Shown piece by piece: positions 8,704 through 19,318 of a DNA stretch of 64,000 nt (position 1 is its first letter; the number at the start of each line of letters is the position of its first letter). The position numbers and the translations under genes were made by a program. The notes under the pieces are model-generated. The model searched no databases. It saw nothing but the letters and a program-made list of their open reading frames with translations, and had not been told where the DNA came from. The stretch is from an uncultured Oscillospiraceae bacterium (lineage in GTDB: Bacteria > Bacillota > Clostridia > Oscillospirales > Oscillospiraceae): positions 1-64,000 of the forward strand of contig CAKTVG010000002.1 in NCBI GenBank assembly GCA_934622035.1, read 5' to 3'.

Positions 8704-8732
8704 ATTTTATCACAGATTTTGCCGCGCCGCAA
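8704..8732 (-). promoter_or_regulatory. promoter of the ABC exporter operon
   Basis: On the minus strand: TTGCGG (8727-8732), 17-base spacer, TAAAAT (8704-8709). The predicted start of transcription is near 8697, leaving almost no leader before the ATG at 8688. Confidence 0.5.
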
Positions 8733-8767
8733 GCCCGAAATCGACATTTCCCCTTCTGACAGTCAAT

Positions 8768-8795
8768 CCCCCGCGCCTGAAAGCAGGCGCGGGGG
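8768..8795. terminator. GC-rich stem-loop after the mannosidase gene
   Basis: CCCCCGCGCCTG pairs with CAGGCGCGGGGG (12 bp, 4-base loop). There is no good T tract on either side, so it may be a weak or factor-assisted terminator. Confidence 0.45.
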
Positions 8796-8815
8796 CAGCG
8801 GTTCAAAAAGGCAAT

Positions 8816-11208
8816 TTATCCGATCATCAGGACATACGGGTCAAAGGTGCGCTCGCGCAGCTCGTTCATTGCAGCCTCCGGATCCTTCTCCTGCGTCAGC
8901 CACAGGCTGTAGGAGAACTCGCAGAACCCGGACAGGTCCATTTTGAAATTCGTCTCCCAGTTGTTGTTCATCACCCAGGAATACATGGGGCGGCGGTTAT
9001 CCTCCTCCAATCCCTGGCAGAGGCGGATCGGATGCGCATTCATCTCGCCCTGATAAACCAGCGGCGTATCCCGCGTGGCAATCAGCGCCCCGCCCTCGCT
9101 GCCGAGGTAGGCAAGGCCATGGTCGGACATATAGAACTCCATGCAGGTTCCGGGGATCTGGTCAATGCCGGGACGGAACGCCTCGGTGCCCTTTCTCAGA
9201 TAGCATGCGCCGTCTGCGAAATCCAGGCTCAGCGGCAGGAAAATGCTCTCGATATCGGTAGAGATGGTCTTGCCCAGCTCCATACGGAAATCAACGCGCG
9301 CGATGGCCGCATAGAACTTCAGATAGACCTCCGTGTGAATGCTGCCGGGCATGCTGAAAACCAGACGCAGCAGCGTGAAGACCGGCCCGCGCTCCACGCA
9401 GTGGACCTCCTCCAGCTTACCGGCAAACAGCTCCGCATGCGGTCCGCGGATGTTTCTGCCCAGATGACGGCGCTCCTGCTCCTCGGGGCAGCCGGTCCAG
9501 CAGTCGCGGCGAACCTTCGTACGCTGATACATCGGAGTAAAGAAGGGCGCTTCGCCCTTGCCGAGCAGCTCCCGGCCGGTTCTCTTGTCCACGAAGGAGG
9601 TGATGCCCTTCCCCTGCTGATAGGACAGGCGGAAGAATTTGTTCTCGAAGCCAAAGGGCAGGCGGTAGGTCTCCGGGTCGTAGTCGTTGATAATGTCGCG
9701 CACGCGCTCGGCGCCCACGTAGCACTTGCGGCTGTTGAGCGTTTCCACCGGCGCGGGAATTTCACGGTACGTATAGCAGCGCTCGCCGTACACCGGCAGT
9801 GAATCGACAAAGCTGATCTTTCTTCCGCGCGGATGCGGCGAGACCTGGCAGGGAATCACGCGGCCGTTCTCGTCCGTCACCTGCGCGGCGGGCAGAATCG
9901 GGGATTCGATATAGAATTCCACCGGCTGCGGCCCCATCACCCGTCCGGTACTGCAAACGCGAACGGTACCGCTGGTGTTGTAATAGCGCAGGATGTCGCC
10001 GCGCTCTGCGGCAATATGGTCGAGCATGCGCGAAGCAGCCTCGTGTGCCTTGGAGGCATAGCTGTTCTTGCGCATATCCAGATTCAGCGCCATGGTGTCA
10101 TAGGGATTGGTGATGGTGGCGGAGTGGCCCCAGGTATGCTCCGCATAGAGCATCAGGTTATCCTGCGCCGTGCGGCACAGCTCGGGATAGTGCCGCTCAA
10201 GCTGCGGGTCGAGCCGCTGGCAGAGCTGATAGCGGTGCACCGCATCCTTATAATGCTTCACGGCATAGGGCGTGCTGCCCACGCCGTTTGCCCACCAGTC
10301 GGTCAGATCGCCGCGGTAAACCGGCGCATTGCGCAGAGAATCCCCGATGGCCGCGTAAAGCTCCTGGAGAGAAACCATCTTGATCTGGAATTCCTCGCCA
10401 TAGCGGCTGTTGTGCCCCTGAATATTCTCAAGAATTTCCAGAGAGGGCGGCGCATTGTCGCTGAACACGCCGGAAACGGCCGTGACAATAAAGTCATAGG
10501 ATAGCCGTTCTCCTCGCAGAGGTTCAGATAATCCTCCACGTTTTTGTGCAGCGCCTCCACTCTGTCCGCCGGTGCGGTGGCATTGCCCAGATGGTTCTGC
10601 ATCATGAAGTTCGTCGAGCGGTTGGACTTCAATCCGAGCACATTGCCCAGGTTGTAGTGCTCACCGTTCCAGGCTAGCAGGCGCTGCCCGGCAGCGTTCT
10701 CCCACCAGAAGGCGGTCCGGTTGCGATAAAGCGGATACATGCCATGGTGGCAGTGAATATTTGTAAACAGGAACTCCACACCGTTTTCCAGCATGGCATC
10801 GCGGCAGCCCATGGAGATGCCGTTGATATCGGCGATCATTGCGGTCTTGATCTGACCGCCGTGCGTGCGGAAATAGGACTGCCATTCTGCCAGCCGCTTA
10901 GAATACACCTGACTGTCCAACAGATCCGTGAAATTCAGATAGCTTGCGGAAAGGCCGATCTTGCCCTGAGAGGCGAGCACGCAGAAGCGTTCCTTTTCTT
11001 GCTCCGTTGCAGTTTTGAAGAATTCCTCCACGCAGAACAGCGACTCACAGTTCCAGCGGAAGGCCTGATTTTTCGGCTTGTCCATCCAGGAAAGGACGGT
11101 GTGGATATAGTCGGTCTGCGTGTCAATGACGCGTTCCTGCAAATCCGTGTAGCCGATATCCGTGTGAGAATGGTGGATGACATAGAGTGTTTTGATTGTA
11201 TGCGGCAT
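8816..11208 (-). pseudogene. GH38 alpha-mannosidase, split by a frameshift
   Basis: Together the two halves make about 797 residues. The N-terminal half begins with the GH38 zinc-site motif HSHTDIGYTD, and contains ADINGISMG, where Asp is the expected nucleophile. Frame is lost near 10499: after EENGYP the adjacent frame continues DFIVTAVSGVFSDNAPP and runs intact to the stop at 8816. One missing base restores the gene. The enzyme would release mannose from alpha-mannosides in the cytoplasm. It follows the mannose-6-phosphate isomerase remnant by 23 bases, and both belong to a mannoside-use operon. Confidence 0.8.
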
Positions 11209-11231
11209 TTTCTTATTCTCCCTATTGTTGG

Positions 11232-12596
11232 TCAGTCCCGCACGCAGGCGAGAATCACTTTTCCCTCTTCCCCATCGGCGGCGATGGTATAATCGCCCGC
11301 CGCCTGCGGGATGATGCAGGTTTCGGCATAGTGAACCGTAAACGGCGGGAAGGCATTCGTGGGGCTCTCCAGCCGTACCTGACTGCCCTCTACCAGATTG
11401 ATGACGTGGACGCTTCCGTTCCGCCGGATGGGGACCCTGTCTGCCGTGCAGATGCGGAAGGTATCGATGAATTCCCGCTCATGCAGGCCGGTCCGCTCAA
11501 TATGGCAGCCGTCGCTTTCGTATACGGTTGTCACCCGGTTGACCAGATTTTCCTGCACCCACTGCGTGTCGCGCTCCCACTGGATATTGGCAAGGCCATG
11601 ATCCAGATGGATGGGGCGCGGCTTTCCGTCCAGATCGACGCGGCCCCAGTCCCAGAGCTTGAAGGTGAAGATATACGGCGTGGCGCTGATCTCCAGAACC
11701 ATGGTGTTCGCGCCGGAGCAGTGGACGGTCCCGCCGGGGATAAGCAAATGGTCGTGCTTTTTGACCGGGATGCGATTGACATACTCCTCCGCCGGGAAGA
11801 GCTCTTCCCCCCGCTGCGCCGTGCGCAGTGCCTGGGCCATCTCTTCCGGCTTTGTTCCGGTTTTGATGCCCAGGTAGACGCAGGGGTCCTCCCCCTCGGC
11901 ATCGAGAATATAGTAGCTTTCATCCTGCGTATAGCGCATGTTGAAATGGCGCTGGATGTACTCCGTCAGCGGATGGACCTGAAGCGAAAGGTTCTGACCG
12001 TGGACGGTGCCCAAAAGGTCAAAGCGGATGGGGAATTCCTTACCGAACCGCGCGTGCACCCGCTCGCCCAGCAGCTGCCGCGGGCGGAAAAGCACAAGAT
12101 TCATCGCCGGGGTCCGCACACGCGCGCCGCCGAAATCAAGCAGCAGACTGTTTTCCTCCGGCACGCCGTCGAAGCTCCAGGCATAATTGCTCCCGTTTCC
12201 CGGAAGAGCGAAATGGGTTTTCATCCAGTCGCCGCCCCAGACGCCGGGATCAAAATACGGCGCCATGCGGAAGGGCTGCCGGGCAGCCTGCTCCAGCGCA
12301 CTGCGGTAGGCCTCGCCGCTCACCATCGCGGCGGCGCCCTCTGCCGTCATATCCAGATAATAGTCCAGCGTGGGCAGAATGTCGTCCTTGATCCGGTCGG
12401 CCCAGCGCCACTCGGCAAAGTAGTCGCGCTTGAATTTTTCCCGGTTCGACAGATTCCGCTTTGCCGTCCGCCAGTTGTCCATGCCTCGCCGGTAGCGCAG
12501 CTGAATCTCCCAGCGTGTGATGTCGCACAGCAGCGTGACATCGCCGGGATGCACCAGCGTCGCGCCCACGCCGTAGATCAGGACCGGGACCGGTTT
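11232..12596 (-). pseudogene. class I mannose-6-phosphate isomerase, 5' end deleted
   Basis: The open part encodes the isomerase domain. QVHP, the ESYYIL segment and GTVHCSGAN correspond to the zinc and active-site positions of the cupin-type isomerase. Recognisable sequence starts at PVPVLIYGVG (about 12593). Members of this long form that I know carry roughly 100 further residues before that point, and they are absent here. Open frame upstream to 12698 is only the antisense of a GntR gene. No start codon or ribosome site is present, so the gene has lost its 5' end together with that of its divergent neighbour. Confidence 0.7.
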
Positions 12597-13050
12597 CCTG
12601 CGCCGCGGCCTGCGCACGCAGGTTCTGTCTCTTTTAAAGGAACCCGCACCGGCGCATGTGGCCCAGGCGCTGGAGCTCAAGCCCGGCGAGCAGGTCACGC
12701 GGCTGACCCGCCTGCGCCATCTGGAAAATTATCACAACAACGCCCCGGTTGTCTATACCACGCTCTATGTCCCCCTCCGGCTGTTTCCCGAGATGTGCCG
12801 TGTCAACTTCACCGACGCCTCTTTTTATGAGGTGCTTTCCGCCCAGGGACTGGAGGTAAAGCACGCCTCGCGGCGTCTGGAGGTCGTGCCGCCTCCGGCG
12901 AAGGTCGCCGCCGGGCTGGGCATCAGCCCCTTTGAGCCCGTTATTTTTATCACATCCAGGGGCAGCACGGGCGCCATGGTGCCCGTGGAGTACACGGAGA
13001 GCTACTATCCTGCCGGAAGCAGCAGCTTTTTCATCGAAATCAATCACTAG
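12595..13050 (+). pseudogene. GntR/HutC-family regulator, UTRA domain only (5' end deleted)
   Basis: The frame RRGLRTQVLSLLKE, PAPAHVAQALELKPGEQV, then TRLRHLENY and onward to the stop at 13050 is a typical UTRA effector-binding domain of the HutC subgroup. The winged-helix DNA-binding domain that should precede it is missing. The readable frame runs into the truncated isomerase gene at about 12595. In the intact state the regulator would be divergently transcribed from the isomerase and control it in response to a phosphosugar. As it stands it cannot bind DNA. Confidence 0.75.
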
Positions 13051-13059
13051 GAGGATGCC

Positions 13060-13928
13060 ATGGAACCCTTTTTTCTCTGCCTAGACGTAGGTGGAACGGA
13101 GCTGAAGGCCGCGCCCGTGACTCCGGACGGCAGAATTCTCGCAGAGCTTGTCTCCTTTCCCGCCCAATCCGCGCTGCCAAAAGAGACGCTGCTGGCGCAT
13201 CTGCGGGAGGTTTTTCAGCAGTTGACAAAGCGCTGGCCGGGGGCGCAGGGTCTGCGGCTGGCCTTTCCCGGCCCCTTTGACTATGAAACCGGCGTCAGCC
13301 TGATGCAGGGCATCGGCAAATATGAGGCCATTTACCGTTATCCCCTGAAGCCCTTTCTCGCAGAGGCCGCCGGGGTCTCGGACATTCTTTTCTGCAACGA
13401 CGTGGGCGCCTTCGCGCTGGGCGAGCTGCATTTCGGTGCCGCCGCCGGAACGCAGCGCGCAATGTTTCTCTGTATCGGCACCGGCTGCGGCAGCACCTTC
13501 AGCACCGGCGGCCAGCTGACCGGCAGCGAGACGCCCGGTGTGCCGCACCACGGCTATGTCTACGATACGCCGTTTCTTGCAGCTGCATTGACGATTATCT
13601 CTCCAAGCGCGGCATTGAGGCGCTGACGCAGGAGCGGCTCGGCACTGCGCTGGACGGCCGGGCTCTGGCGCAGCGCGCAGCGCACGAGCCCGCGGCGAAG
13701 GCATGCTTTCTCCTATTCGGCGAGCGCCTTCGCGACGCCATGCTTTCCTTCCTGGACGGCTTCCGGCCGGAGTGCCTGTGTCTGGGCGGGCAGATCATGA
13801 AGAGCGGCCCGCTCTTCCTTGCCCTCTTGGAGGAAGCCTGCGCCGGGCGCGGAATCCGGCTGGCCGTCTCCGCCGAGACATCGCGCCGCGCCTTGCAGGG
13901 ACTGACGTGCCTGCCCTCACAAGCCTGA
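13060..13928 (+). pseudogene. ROK-family sugar kinase, frameshifted
   Basis: The N-terminal part has the phosphate-binding LDVGGTELKA motif and a CIGTGCGSTF loop. Frame is lost near 13582, after YDTPFLA. The next frame reads CIDDYLSKRGIEALTQERLG and runs to CLPSQA at 13928. One missing G (GCAGC for GCAGGC) explains it. Total about 289 residues, normal for a ROK kinase; the usual zinc motif CxCGxxGC is absent. Its start is nine bases after the regulator's stop, so it belongs to the mannoside locus and would phosphorylate the released hexose. Confidence 0.7.
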
Positions 13929-13956
13929 TCTTACGCAGCGCTTACGGGCGCGGCAA

Positions 13957-13994
13957 AGAAAAACTGCTCTGAGCAATGCTCAGAGCAGTTTTTT
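13957..13994. terminator. bidirectional terminator
   Basis: CTGCTCTGAGCA pairs with TGCTCAGAGCAG, with A-rich sequence before and TTTTTT after. It separates the convergent ROK kinase and phosphoesterase genes. Confidence 0.85.
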
Positions 13995-14001
13995 GATTCG
14001 C

Positions 14002-16106
14002 TTATTTTTCCCTCGGGCGCTTTTTCATTCCGCAGAGCAGGACGATCAGCGCGATCACCAGCACTGCCGCCGCTGCGACCAGCACATAAACCAGCACCGG
14101 CGTCTGCGATGCGCCGCCCCACCGGGTCAGCGCCGTTTCATAGCCCGCCTTCTTCAGCAGACGCTCCGCCGCAAGCGTCGCGCCGCTGTTTTCCTCGGAG
14201 ATTTTCGCAAGCCCGTCCTTTTCGCTCTCGGCAAGGGCCGCAAAGGGATCCTCCGCCGCGCTGTAGAAGCACAGGATGCCGCCCTCCTCCGCCAGTCGGG
14301 CACTTGGCACGCCGCCGGAGAGATAGACATTGTAAATGCTGCCGTCAATTCTTTCCGCAAGGCCGTAGGCCGCCGCACCGGAAAGCGCAGCGCTGCTCCG
14401 GCAGTTCACGACCGCACCGCTTTCCGCAATGCCGTCAAAGAGCTGCGCGGTTCCCTGCGCCGTCAGTTCGCCCGCAAAATGCAGGTTCAGAACCGTTCCC
14501 TTAAGCGCCGGGAAGACGGAGACGCTTTCACCCGCGAGGTTGGCCGTGAGCGTATGTCCGCAGCCGTCGTAAATGCCGTCAAAGCTGCCGCCTGCCGCAC
14601 CCTGCGTCAGGCTGAGATCCGCCGTCTGCCGGAAAATCATGCCCTCGGCGACGGTCCCGGCCGCGCAGGCCTGCATCAGCACCGCGAAATCCTCAGCAGT
14701 GCCGATGGTGTAGGGCTCTTCGGCCGTGCCCTTGCCCACAAGTCCGGACAAAACGTCGCTTTTCTTTACCTTGATATCCAGGAAGGTCCACTGCCCGCCG
14801 TAGGAGATCAGCAGGCGGTCGGTCTGCCCGGTGAGCTTCGTCTGGTCAACCGCAAGCGCGTTGTCCATGCCGCGGAAAACGATGTCGTTTTCGTACACCG
14901 TGACCAGATATCCCTCGCTGTCGGTATCATTGGTGTCGTAGAGCAGCTTGGTGCGGTTTGCATTAAAGGTACGAATCTGGGAGGTGGAGCCATTGTGGAT
15001 CATGTGGGCGCTCTGCCCGCCGTTGTCGCAGTAGTTCACCAGCTCGGAAAAGGCGACATGCGTGTGACCCGTGCAGAGGATCAGTTCCTTGTTCTCCTCC
15101 AGCAGTGCCTTCAGGCGCAGGGTATTCGGGAAATCCTCGCGCAGCGCAAGCGGCTCGGGATAGAGGTTCGGCGTGGCGTCGCCTGCGCCCCAGTTCTGGA
15201 AGCCCGCGTGCTCGATAAGGAAGATGTTCACGCCGGTTCTGGCGTACTGCGCCAGAAGGCCCTCCAGCCAATCCATCTGCTCGTCGGAGAAGCAGTCGGC
15301 ATTGCTGCTGTCGCCCGTGGCCGGGAGCATATCCTGCGCCATGAAGATGAAGACGTCGCCGTTTTCCGCGACGCGATAGAAATAGAGATTCTCGCCGTCC
15401 GTTCCCTCATCGGAGAAGCAGGCGAGGAAGTTTTCGCGGTTGCCGCTGTCGTGGTTGCCCATTGCGGCCCAGATTGTGCCGGTATAGCCGGACTGCGTGA
15501 TCTGCTCACGGTAGCGCTCAAATTCGCTGAGCGTACCGGCGTTGCTGTAGTCGCCGGAAATGACGATGAGGTCGATGCTCTGCTCCTTGAGACATTCCAG
15601 CGCGCGCAGCCACTTCTGCGCAGCGTAGTCATAGTTCATGTGCAGATCGGACAGAGAGGCAAAGCGCAGCGTCTGTCTGCCGCTGTTGAAGCGCTTTTCC
15701 TGCGGGATGGCCAGCGTGACGGCACATCGGCCAGCTGCGGCTGCACGATGCGCTCCGTCCGGCTCTCGATTACGGCAAGCTGCGTCGCATTTTCCGGCAG
15801 CGCCATACCGGCAGGCAGCGTGATGCTGACGGGCGCGCCGGTGATCTCCGCTCCGGCGATCTCGCCGTAGCCGGGCAGAATTTCCTGATCGTCCGCAAAG
15901 TACAGGACATAATAGCCCGATGTCTGGGAGGAGGCGCCGGGCGTCAGCGTGATGATGCCCTCAGCATAGCCGGGGCGTTCCGCATTCGCGCCGGTGAAGC
16001 GGTATTCCACCGTCAGCCCCGCGTCTTCGGCTGCCGCGGTGGGGACAAGCCCGCACAGCAGCGCCAGCAGCGCGCAGGCGCAGACGGTACTTAGGAGTGG
16101 TCTCAT
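14002..16106 (-). pseudogene. secreted metallophosphoesterase with beta-helix-like region and C-terminal anchor, frameshifted
   Basis: A signal peptide (residues 1-26, ending TAAAED) leads an N-terminal beta-sandwich-like region. Frame is lost near 15720; the next frame continues VTLAIPQEKRFNSGRQTLRF, then ASLSDLH. Phosphoesterase motifs follow: SDLH, GDYSN, GNHD and later GHTH. Then comes a region with turn-rich repeats (GTAEEPYTIGTAEDF) and a membrane helix with KKRPREK at the C-terminus. Restoring one G (CCGTC to CCGGTC) gives one gene of about 700 residues. It is likely displayed on the cell surface and could cleave phosphate esters outside the cell. GGAG precedes the ATG at 16106. Confidence 0.75.
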
Positions 16107-16166
16107 GGTTTCTCCTTCCTCTTTCGGGCGAGGAGGGACAGAGTGACCTCTGCCTCTCCGCTTTGC

Positions 16167-17060
16167 TTAGTAATTACGGTTTCTCTTTCGGATGGTAAGG
16201 ACCACGCCCGCGCCCGCCGCAGACAGCAGCGCCAGCGCCGTCCAGAGCACGAACAGCATGGGATCGCCTGTCTGAGGCTTGTCGGGATCGAGCTTCGGCA
16301 CGACCGTCTGCTTGACGAGAACCTCACCGCAGACGGAGCAGTGCTTGCCCTCAGTCAGACCGGGCTTGGAGCAGGTGGCTTCCACAGCCTCGTCGATCAC
16401 GACATCCGTGTGCTTGCAGGAGGTGTCCGCACCGCTGATGTTGTAATGTGCGTTGACCTTGCACAGGATGCGCAAAACCTCATCGCCCAGCGTTTTCGTG
16501 CTCGCCTCGAAGAGGGTCTGGCCGTTCTGGCTCAGTGTAATGTCCAGCTTGTGGCTGCCGTTTTTGCGCATGGCCTTGACCTCGACCGGCGCATCCTCGA
16601 TGTCCAGCGCGCCGTCGGATTCCAGATAATTCTTCCAGCCCTTGTTCGTCAGGCCGTCCACCGAAAGGCGCACGCGCATCAGGCTCTCGTAATTGACCGA
16701 GACGGCCAGACCGATATTTTCATTGGTGTCGCCGAAGGCCAGCCGCAGGCTGCTCCCGCTGTAAAACATCTCCGGCTGCATCTGCGCCGAGACGGTCCAG
16801 TCCTCATACAGGCGGAAGAAGGTGTTCCACGCGTTGGATTCGTCCGCCGCGCGGACATAGAGCAGCTCGTCGCCGGAATCCTCGCGGACGATGTCCCATT
16901 CGCGCGTCAGCTCCCAGTTGCCGTCGATCACCTGCGTCGTATCGCCGGGCTGCAAGTCGTCCGTTGCCTCCACGCGGGCGGGCCAGACTGCCACAAGTCC
17001 CACGGTCACAGCGATGAGCAGCACGATCACAACCGCCAAAACAGTTCTTCGTTTCATCAT
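16167..17060 (-). CDS. cell-surface protein with a cysteine module and a sorting-like signal
   Basis: A 297-residue protein: signal anchor (residues 1-32), a beta-rich domain of unknown family, a short module EATCSKPGLTEGKHCSVCG, then KPQTGD, a hydrophobic helix and RKRNRNY. The module belongs to the same Cys repeat type found eight times in the large subtilase at 45600. PQTGD plus helix plus basic tail resembles a sortase signal without the leading Leu, a form common in Clostridia. GGAGG precedes the ATG at 17060. It lies directly upstream of the phosphoesterase gene and may be co-transcribed. I do not recognise a function. Confidence 0.7.
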   Translation of the reverse strand: MMKRRTVLAVVIVLLIAVTVGLVAVWPARVEATDDLQPGDTTQVIDGNWELTREWDIVREDSGDELLYVRAADESNAWNTFFRLYEDWTVSAQMQPEMFYSGSSLRLAFGDTNENIGLAVSVNYESLMRVRLSVDGLTNKGWKNYLESDGALDIEDAPVEVKAMRKNGSHKLDITLSQNGQTLFEASTKTLGDEVLRILCKVNAHYNISGADTSCKHTDVVIDEAVEATCSKPGLTEGKHCSVCGEVLVKQTVVPKLDPDKPQTGDPMLFVLWTALALLSAAGAGVVLTIRKRNRNY

Positions 17061-17230
17061 AGTTTGACCTCCAGAATTGGCTGAAAAGCATCCGTTTGCC
17101 TTTAAATTCTATACCCCGCCGATTTTATTGTCAATCCGATAAACAATGCGCCCCCGGAGATTCTCCCTTTTATTGCAAAGGCTCGCGCGGTTTTTGGCGG
17201 TTTTATACATAATCTTTTCGAATTTGTTAT

Positions 17231-17268
17231 AAAAATTTGCGCCGGACAGCTCACACTGTCCGGCGCAA
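17231..17268 (-). terminator. terminator of the manA-ROK-PHP operon
   Basis: TTGCGCCGGACAG pairs with CTGTCCGGCGCAA (13 bp), followed on the minus strand by ATTTTTA, 19 bases after the PHP gene. Confidence 0.8.
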
Positions 17269-17287
17269 TTCTTTCTTGTATTTTTGG

Positions 17288-18100
17288 TTACGCTTTACGT
17301 TTCTCCGGAATAAATTTCTGCTCCTCACGCAGCTCCAGCAGCTGCGCAATGCGCGCGAAGTTCTTCGGCGCGGCAAGCAGGCGGTCCACATGGTGCGCGT
17401 CGCTGCCGAAGTAGAATTTGCAGCCGCAGTCCGCCGCGATGCGGTAGGGTCGCAGAGCCGCGTCCAGCTCCTCCGGCGCATAGGAAAACACATTGAAATT
17501 CAGCTCAACCCCCGCGCCCCGCGCGGCCGTCTCCCGAAACAGGCCGGCAAACTCCTCGTCCGGAATGCGTTCGAGCACCTTCAGATGCGCCTTGGGCGAG
17601 GCGGGGTCGATCTTGTCCGCCGTCAGGTGCGCCAGACCCACACGCGCAAAGGGCAGGGACAGCTTCAGCGCGGCTTCGAAGCGGCGGACATAGACCTGCG
17701 CCCGCCGCGCGGGCGTGCCGTCCGACTCGTCTATTGTGAAGCCCGTCAGGTGCAGGTGCGTCGTCGGCAGGGCGATGAAGTCAAAATCATCCATCCGTTC
17801 CTGCGACAGCCCGAGGGTCAGATGCTTGTCCATCTCCGTCTCGCAGCCGAAAAGGAATTCGATTCCCTTTGCCTGCGGAAGCGGCAGCGCCGCGCAGATG
17901 TGCGCATAATTCTGCACGGCGTAGCTCTCGCAGGCGCCGGGGACGCGCTCGTCCCAAAAGTGGTTGGTCAGGCAGATGCGGCGCAGGCCGTTCTCCTGGG
18001 CATAGCGCAGCAGGCGCTGCTCCGTCTGCTCCGGGTCATTGGAGCAGGTGGAAATGCGCGAGTGCAGATGCAGATCGTTGTCTATTCTATAGGTTGTCAT
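17288..18100 (-). CDS. PHP-domain metal-dependent phosphoesterase
   Basis: A 270-residue protein of the PHP superfamily, related to histidinol-phosphatase-type enzymes. The metal-binding motif DLHLHSR opens the domain, with TNHFWD, a Glu in GCETEMD, the HLHLTGF segment and the closing FGSDAHH. All usual metal positions appear to be filled. It is the last gene of an operon behind manA and a ROK regulator, so a sugar phosphate is a likely substrate, though this is inferred from context. GGAG precedes the ATG. Confidence 0.8.
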   Translation of the reverse strand: MTTYRIDNDLHLHSRISTCSNDPEQTEQRLLRYAQENGLRRICLTNHFWDERVPGACESYAVQNYAHICAALPLPQAKGIEFLFGCETEMDKHLTLGLSQERMDDFDFIALPTTHLHLTGFTIDESDGTPARRAQVYVRRFEAALKLSLPFARVGLAHLTADKIDPASPKAHLKVLERIPDEEFAGLFRETAARGAGVELNFNVFSYAPEELDAALRPYRIAADCGCKFYFGSDAHHVDRLLAAPKNFARIAQLLELREEQKFIPEKRKA

Positions 18101-18113
18101 GGTTTCTCCGATT

Positions 18114-19226
18114 TCATACGGTCAACGCCCGCTCAAAGGCGATATCCGCCGCCGCTAGGATTTTGATTCCCGCCGCGCGGGAGGACGCCGTTACCGTGAT
18201 GGGCATGTCGGCGTGATGCAGGCTGCGGGCGTTGACGCGCTGCTCCAGCAGCGGCGCAATTTTTTCCGTTCCGTAAAGAAGGTCGCCGGAAAGCAGCACG
18301 GTGTCAATGCTCACAAGATTCGTGAAGGTGATGATGCCCGCGCTGAGGTAGTCCGCCTCCCGCTGCAAAATTTCCTCGTCGTTTGCATCGATGACCTGCT
18401 TCCAGCTGGAATAGGGCGTGTCCTTCAGGAGCTTGGGAATAGCTGCGTATTCCTCGAGGCAGCCGATGTTGCCGCAGGCGCAGCGGCGGCCGCGGTAGTC
18501 AATGGACGTGTGGCCGAGCTCGCTGGTGTAGTACCCGCCGCCCTTGAGCACCTTGCCCTTGGAAACGACGCCGGAACCGATGCCGCTGTCCACGATCATC
18601 AGAAGAAAATTCCGGCTGCCCAGGCTCTCCGGCCGGCCAATGTGATAACGGGCCAGACAGGTCGCGTCATTTTCCAGATATACGGACAGACCGGTCGCCT
18701 CATGCAGCAGCGGCGCAATGTCCGTCTGGTGCCAGAGGTCAAAGCGCGGCGGATTGAGGATTCTTCCCCGTTCGCCGTCGAGCGGACCGGGCGCAGAAAC
18801 GCCGATGCCGCAGAGCTTCTCGCGCGGGACGCTGCCCGTCAGGCGCGCAACCGCTTCGAGCAGCGGAGCCATTTTGTCCGGCGCGTCGGCCATGCGCAGC
18901 CGCTCCTGCCGGACGATCTTGCCGCACATGTCCACGATGCCCGCCGTGCAGCCGTCACGGTTTAGGAAAATTCCCAGCGCATATCCCGAAGCGCCGCACA
19001 GCGCCAGCGGCGTGGGCATGCGGCCGCGCATACCCTCCATGGGCGTCAGCTCGCGCACCGTGCCCTCGGCAAGCAGATCGGCGGCGATGAGCGACGTGCT
19101 CGCGCGCGTCAGGCCCGTCTGCCGCGCGATCTCTGCACGGGACATTGCCTGCGTCCGCAGCAGACGCAGGATGAGCTTGCGGTTATACTCCTTGGTATAT
19201 TCAGCGTTTCTGGCAACCTTCGGCAT
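18114..19226 (-). CDS. ROK-family transcriptional regulator
   Basis: A 370-residue NagC/XylR/Mlc-type regulator. An N-terminal winged helix (about residues 10-60, with MSRAEIARQTGLTRASTSLI) precedes a ROK sugar-binding domain with the zinc motif CACGNIGCLEEY and the ELGHTSID loop. It probably represses this sugar locus and is released by its sugar ligand. The second ATG (19226) has AGAGG seven bases upstream and is preferred to 19232. An internal promoter-like TATAAT lies about 60-70 bases upstream. The palindrome at 20464-20482 is a candidate operator. Confidence 0.85.
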   Translation of the reverse strand: MPKVARNAEYTKEYNRKLILRLLRTQAMSRAEIARQTGLTRASTSLIAADLLAEGTVRELTPMEGMRGRMPTPLALCGASGYALGIFLNRDGCTAGIVDMCGKIVRQERLRMADAPDKMAPLLEAVARLTGSVPREKLCGIGVSAPGPLDGERGRILNPPRFDLWHQTDIAPLLHEATGLSVYLENDATCLARYHIGRPESLGSRNFLLMIVDSGIGSGVVSKGKVLKGGGYYTSELGHTSIDYRGRRCACGNIGCLEEYAAIPKLLKDTPYSSWKQVIDANDEEILQREADYLSAGIITFTNLVSIDTVLLSGDLLYGTEKIAPLLEQRVNARSLHHADMPITVTASSRAAGIKILAAADIAFERALTV

Positions 19227-19318
19227 AAACATTCCTCTTTCGGTTTCCTATCGCACCAGCCGCAGGGGAAACCTGCCCCTGTCATCTGACGCTAGCTGCA
19301 TTATACTGCATTCTTCCT

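Noticed and set aside
12596..12698. N-terminal extension of the isomerase frame
   Set aside because: It is the reverse of the GntR UTRA coding frame and is unlike the family's N-terminus.
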